NCBI GenBank assembly: GCA_026874595.1
Contig: CM049316.1
Coordinates: 9,972,839-10,036,838, forward strand
Origin: Sipunculus nudus
Taxonomy: Eukaryota > Annelida > Sipuncula > Golfingiida > Sipunculidae
Length of the DNA: 64,000 bases
Direction: 5' to 3'
Numbering within the stretch: position 1 is the stretch's first letter; each line of letters opens with the position of its first letter. The position numbers and the translations under genes were made by a program. The notes under the pieces were generated by a model. That model was given only the letters and a program-made list of their open reading frames with translations, had not been told where the DNA came from and did not search any database. This document shows positions 59,194-64,000 of the stretch, one piece after another.

Positions 59194-60531
59194 ATTAATG
59201 CATAAAAGAGCAGAAAAGACAGAAGTTTTCATATATGACTATGTTTTCATACATTGCAATTACAAAATTGCACACAATAAGATCATAATATCTGGAAAAA
59301 CAAGAAATATGTTTATCATATTACATATATTTCGGACATTTAATTGCTCAGAACTGGTAAAAAGAGGGCTTCAAGTATAAAATGACAATAATTCAATAAA
59401 GAACAAAGCTCTTCTGTCTCTTTCAGATCCGAGGATAGGTTTCTTTCTATAATTATTATTTCAAATATATACTCAATGGTTGTCATGGGTTCATTTATAA
59501 CCTCAAGCATATCGACGAGTTCACCGCAACGTTTGTTAATGACGTAAGCCTGTTATAGCCTCTCGTGTGCCATAGAGCTCGCCCAAATGTTGTTAATCTT
59601 AGAAGCCGTAGGCCTACAGGAAAGTAGGCAGGGCGTCAGGTATATTTGTGAGTTTTCATACATCTCCTTCCGAGCTTGCAAGGCGGTAACATTTTTGCGT
59701 TGACCTTTTTATATATATTTAGAACTTATTTGGTGTTTTACCGGTAGAAAGGGCGTAATATCCAGTCTTCCAGGCGTATGTGACCTTTACAAGGAGTCTG
59801 CAGGAAAAGGAAGATGGGAAAACCGACCAACACATTGTTAATGCAAAAAATAAAAAGCGGAATGACTCTCAATTCTCAGTTCCTGACTCCCACTAATTAT
59901 ATTAGTTAAGTTTCGTCTCTTACTGAGCGGTCCTCACACAAAATCACTCTGTCCCGCCAAAACAACATTCTTATACGTTATACACCATCGGTATAAAATG
60001 GCGCTAACACCACAGTGCTAACTTGGTTAAATCGGTATTGCATACCTTGGTGTGATAACTCACAAATATAACAAATCATTTTCATACTTTTTCTTTAATT
60101 GTATAATTATAATGAATCCTTTACAAATTTTAGCCTACTATTTAAGACAATCAATCTTATTCTTAAATGCAATTCTGAGCTCTACCCATTCTTTCTTTCT
60201 TCTGATGTATCCATCAATAACTTAAAATCAAATAACAGAAGTTTCCAAAAATAGATATTGCCAACATTACATTATACTTTCTATTAAAAACACATGACGC
60301 TTATTTTTCCAGCTGAAAGAGCACGTAAAATCAATAAAATGTCATTTTTTCATTAATTCAAATTAGATCCAGGTATTATATATACAGCCAATTCATCATC
60401 TGAGTCAGCTTGCCAGCTTTTGACAATTCCTGTTTCTTGATGATAGGAAGGTCAAGTTTACGGGAAGGATAAAGGAATGATAAATTGCTTGTCTATGTCA
60501 TTGCCGCCTCCGTGCTATCATTCATTCATTC

Positions 60532-60532
<1 letters not shown>
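59193..60532. other. No recognisable gene
   Basis: Nothing supportable. Confidence 0.45.

Positions 60533-60592
<60 letters not shown>
60533..60592. repeat. (TA)n microsatellite
   Basis: About 28 TA units, 30 bp from the tRNA-like sequence that follows. Confidence 0.95.
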
Positions 60593-60594
<2 letters not shown>

Positions 60595-60620
60595 AAAGAT
60601 ATAAACAGAAGACTTTGATT

Positions 60621-60695
60621 CGCACCTACAGGAATTCGAACAACAGATCTTCAACTTCGCGTCGAATGCTCTACCTCTGAGCTACCAGAGCTCAC
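60621..60695 (-). repeat. tRNA-derived SINE head
   Basis: Minus strand: GGTAGCTCAGAGGTAGAGC (A box, about 60669-60687) and TGTTCGAATTCC (B box, about 60631-60642) at tRNA spacing. The anticodon arm does not form properly. Downstream in its direction lie about 30 bp and then the (TA)n tract, as in SINEs with microsatellite tails. Confidence 0.6.
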
Positions 60696-62699
60696 AATGT
60701 GCTGTGTATCAGCATTCTTTGAAACGGAATGTAACGTCATACTCTAACCTAATTCGTGTGTGTATATGATAGCCCATGGAGCATGCAACGGATTCGTTGC
60801 ATCTTCTTTGACGGCCTGTTTACTGCCAAACAACAAGACACAGGATTTCACAATTTAAACACCAATAAATATGTGTTTCATGGTTTCAATAGCAACTAAA
60901 ATTAAACTTGGATCATCGTTTTAAATATTTTCTGACCTTTTACCAGAGGCATGTCAGCGAGTTTAGTAGGGACAGAGAAGAAAGGTCGAATAGACGCACT
61001 TGACGATTTCTCTGGGAGCCTCGTTGACTTGAGTGATTGACAGCCAGAATTTTGTTATATTTTGTTTCAACGGACCCAGCTCTGAAGATTGACGCGCTGG
61101 CACGGAGTAATAAACACCTGTTGACCCTGGTTACAAGGGCATTGGGTGGTGTGTAGTCTGCCTATTATGTAGAAACTCTCACTGTATAGCTATAGGACTC
61201 AATATATGGCAGGGCCTAATTATATTGAGTCCCATTAAATTGGGCTATGTATATGTGTGCATACTGAATGTGTTTGTGCGTGAAAAAAAGAGAGGGTTTA
61301 CATAACGCAATTTATGTATTCACTTACCCACCTTAAAATTAACCATGTTTGATGACACCACTGAAAATATAAAAAATTATAATTATCCTAAAAATCTTAA
61401 TATATCTTGCCTATAACATTTCTCATGATGATTTTCTTGGTAGATGACATTACTACATTCTCCTCTTATCTAGTCAGAAAATCGTTTTTTTTTTGTACAA
61501 GACAAAATCAGTTTTATTGAATGGAAAATATCGAAAACAATGCAAGGTTAAATTAGATTTTAAAAGTTCGGTTGGAAGTACAGCTGATGCTTGTGGTGTG
61601 ATAAAGAAACCAATTTTAGTACATGTGACTAATGGCCGTTGAATCTAATAAACGTGCTTAATGTTAAATAACCAGGTTATGAAGACCAGGTTTCATCGGC
61701 TGAGGATTGAATTTTACTTGTCTTTTTTCCTCATTACCTTTTTCCGTTTTTTACGGAAGATTTTATCCAAAATCCCACTTACCGTTCAAAGGTGTGCGAA
61801 ATTACCGATCAAGCTTGGTTTTACGAAATGTCATAGACGAAATGTCAACCGATAATAATTCAAGAACCACTGTCATAGACTTGTACTCAGCGCCATTATT
61901 TTTCTCCTGAACTGAATTAATCATATCGAATGGCATGCAGACACGAATCATATTCATGTTTGGTTCATGTAACACACACAATCCCACATACAAAGGCACA
62001 CACCTACACACACTCGCATGTTACAAATCAGGCCCAAATACACAAAGAGGACAAGAAAATGCCTATTTTCACTTGAAGGAGAATCGGAGAGAAGAAGCTA
62101 TTGAATTTGTGGAGGAGTAATTGGATTGTTGTTTTGCTGTAAGACTTTCACAGCCAGCTGACTGCACAAGTCTGCCACACTTATTACTGATACATTAAAA
62201 TAAAGAATAATCACATGCCATTGCATCCTTTGGATTGATGGGACGAGGATGAGCCATAACATTGACATGTCGTTGATATTATCAGGCACATTTCTGTTTA
62301 TCTGGTCAGTGTTTCGAAATGGCACAAATAATCCAACCATGGTTCATCGGGCAACAGAAAGTGAAAATGTCACCATTCACAAATTACAACCAGTAGTCAT
62401 GACAGATACGGCACGTATTGTCGGACACGATGCCTGCAGTTTCAGATCTGATAATTTAATAGAACATTTACTATTATTAAACACTTATATTGCGCATTTT
62501 CCATGAAAATATGTATTAAATAGAATAAAACATCACGTCTGATATAAATGTATACATAAGCATATGCATACATAATACTTCTCCGTGGAACAGACGCTAA
62601 ATTCAAGATAACTAATTTTAATAAAAACAGTGTCACAATGTAAAACTGCATGTGTAAAACGCAGCTGGATTATAAGAATAAAGGTTTCTGGAAAACGTG
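60696..62699. other. No recognisable gene
   Basis: Several overlapping short frames near 61660-61910, none with a domain. Confidence 0.45.
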
Positions 62700-63045
62700 A
62701 CCATGAAACAGGATTTTTTATATATTTTTTCTTAAACGTTTTAATATTTGCGCAATTCTTATGACCCAGACTGTTTGAAAGCTCTCAAGTCGGAAAAAAA
62801 GTACGACCCACACAGGTTGTCTGTCTGATGGGAGATATTTCAAGGAGGTTTGCTTCAGTGGGTCCTAATACGCGAGGAGGCTGATGTCTGTACAGAAGGT
62901 CACATATATACCTAGGGGACATTTTATGGAGTGCTCTGAAAACCATTAGCAATAATATAAGCTTAATGTGATGTCTTCCAGGCAAGTTTTCAAGTGCCGC
63001 GAATAGTCGGGTGATATGACCTGATTTTTAAAACTCTTGTCGTCT
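62700..63045 (-). pseudogene. CR1/L2-type LINE reverse-transcriptase C-terminal fragment
   Basis: Minus strand: HITRLFAALENLPGRHHIKL (about 63035), then LLMVFRALHKMSPRYICDLL, PPRVLGPTEANLLEISPIRQ and TTCVGRTFF. This is the well-known end of CR1/L2-family reverse transcriptases (HWLPVxxRIxFK, ALHxxAPxYLxDLL, RxxTxGxRxF). After a frame break LSNSLGHK-like residues continue to about 62700. Only about 110 codons remain, so it is a severely 5'-truncated copy. Confidence 0.8.
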
Positions 63046-64000
63046 TCTCTATTTGACACGTTGAATCCTGGAGGTCATTGGTTTGGTGATATCAAGTTAC
63101 ATTTACATGTACATACTACACGAGAAAAGCATGTCTGATGGTAAATTCCTGGCGCGGTGGTCTTATAAAATTCCTTTCATTAATCCATTTCATTCAACAC
63201 ACTTGTACGCGGAACAATTACCGTAGTCTTACACAATGTACTGGCACAATGCCAAGACTCTACGACCATTGGTTATGAAAAAATGAAAGCGAGGCATTTC
63301 GGGGTGTAGCGAAGTTTAAAAGGTTGGTACGGTGCCAGTGATGTACTGTGACCCAGGTGGTAGCTTGTGGCTAATGCTCTCCATGTTCGGGTATGAAATT
63401 GATTATTGAAAGAATATGTGAATATATCCTACCATCCTCGTTTGAAGATCGGCTACCATACCTGTCGTTGTAATGTGTAAGTACAATTAAGCTTTACCTC
63501 GATAAAACATCAAGGTGTTCGACTACAGATTTAAATAAGAACATTTTAACTTCCTGATTTGATTGTTTTTGAGTGATTTTGCCGTGATCCCTTTTTCTCT
63601 CAAAGCAGCATGGTTTCTTGGTATTTTAACGATTAAAATTATTGAATATTTTAGGTTCGATCCGTTCACCTGTACGCATATGGTTGTAAGTTATGTAAGG
63701 TAAAGAGTTATATTTAAAGAAAAGATATAATCTTGAACATCCAGAACTTACGTATACCATTTAATATCACCTTAGAGAATCAATAAATTTAAGACGCTTT
63801 GGGATGAAATACCTGAAATACTCTGTAGCACCTTTCTGGCGAATGACTGCCTCCCACATTTACTAAAATTGAAGTTTAAGTTTATTTAATTTAAGAGATA
63901 TCTGTTGGAAAAGTATAAATCAAACCATTTAAGAGCTGTCAATAGGCAACAGTTAATATCACAGAATTTTTTATGTATTTTGCACAGATATAATGTAACT
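63046..64000. other. No recognisable gene
   Basis: Unique AT-rich sequence to the window edge. Confidence 0.45.

Noticed and set aside
59099-59380. Poly-Asn open frame
   Set aside because: Translation of the (AAT)n microsatellite.

Overview
The window is animal nuclear DNA that is A+T-rich, intron- and repeat-dominated, and littered with (TA)n, poly-G/C and (AAT)n tracts. No complete host gene is visible and there are no bacterial operons or rRNA. The mixture of Ty3/gypsy elements (one Gmr1-like), L1/Tx1-like and CR1-like LINEs, a Penelope-like element with hammerhead ribozymes, tRNA-headed SINE relics and tandem-repeat-cored elements fits a marine invertebrate, most plausibly a bivalve mollusc or another lophotrochozoan. 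That assignment is inference.

Layout. 0.5-11.5 kb: two tandemly duplicated repeat units, A and B. The second A copy is split by a 6.7-kb Ty3/gypsy-type LTR retrotransposon on the minus strand (2204-8911, 4-bp target duplication TAGT). Its domains run gag-PR-IN-RT-RNase H, the Ty1/copia-like order of the Gmr1 group, and its Gag carries a region resembling the SCAN domain. 15.7-16.9 kb: a foldback element. 17.2-17.8 kb: a decayed minisatellite. 24.1-25.0 kb: a minus-strand copy of a family with ~340-bp tandem monomers. 25.7-27.9 kb: a broken L1/Tx1-like LINE (minus). 30.4-32.5 kb: remnants of a second Ty3/gypsy element with the canonical RNase H-IN order. 36.1-39.4 kb: a 5'-truncated L1/Tx1-like LINE, followed at once by a solo LTR of the Gmr1-like element. 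47.35-48.14 kb: a second solo LTR with its target duplication. 52.7-55.06 kb: the plus-strand array of the 340-bp family, interrupted by a 683-bp element with a 9-bp target duplication. 55.4-56.6 kb: a Penelope-like relic (inverted terminal repeats, GIY-YIG endonuclease remnant) that carries one structurally complete hammerhead ribozyme and one decayed one, and is itself interrupted by a second copy of the 9-bp-TSD element. 56.7 kb: a second, different, complete hammerhead.

The only plausible host-gene feature is at 58.7-58.85 kb: a cluster of cAMP-response-element-like sites, then a short signal-peptide-like first exon ending in a consensus splice donor. The remainder looks like intergenic or intronic DNA with no supportable gene.

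The window therefore reads as layered insertions: tandem duplications, then LTR, LINE and Penelope-like elements, then small DNA transposons inside them. Target-site duplications at several insertions let the order be read directly.
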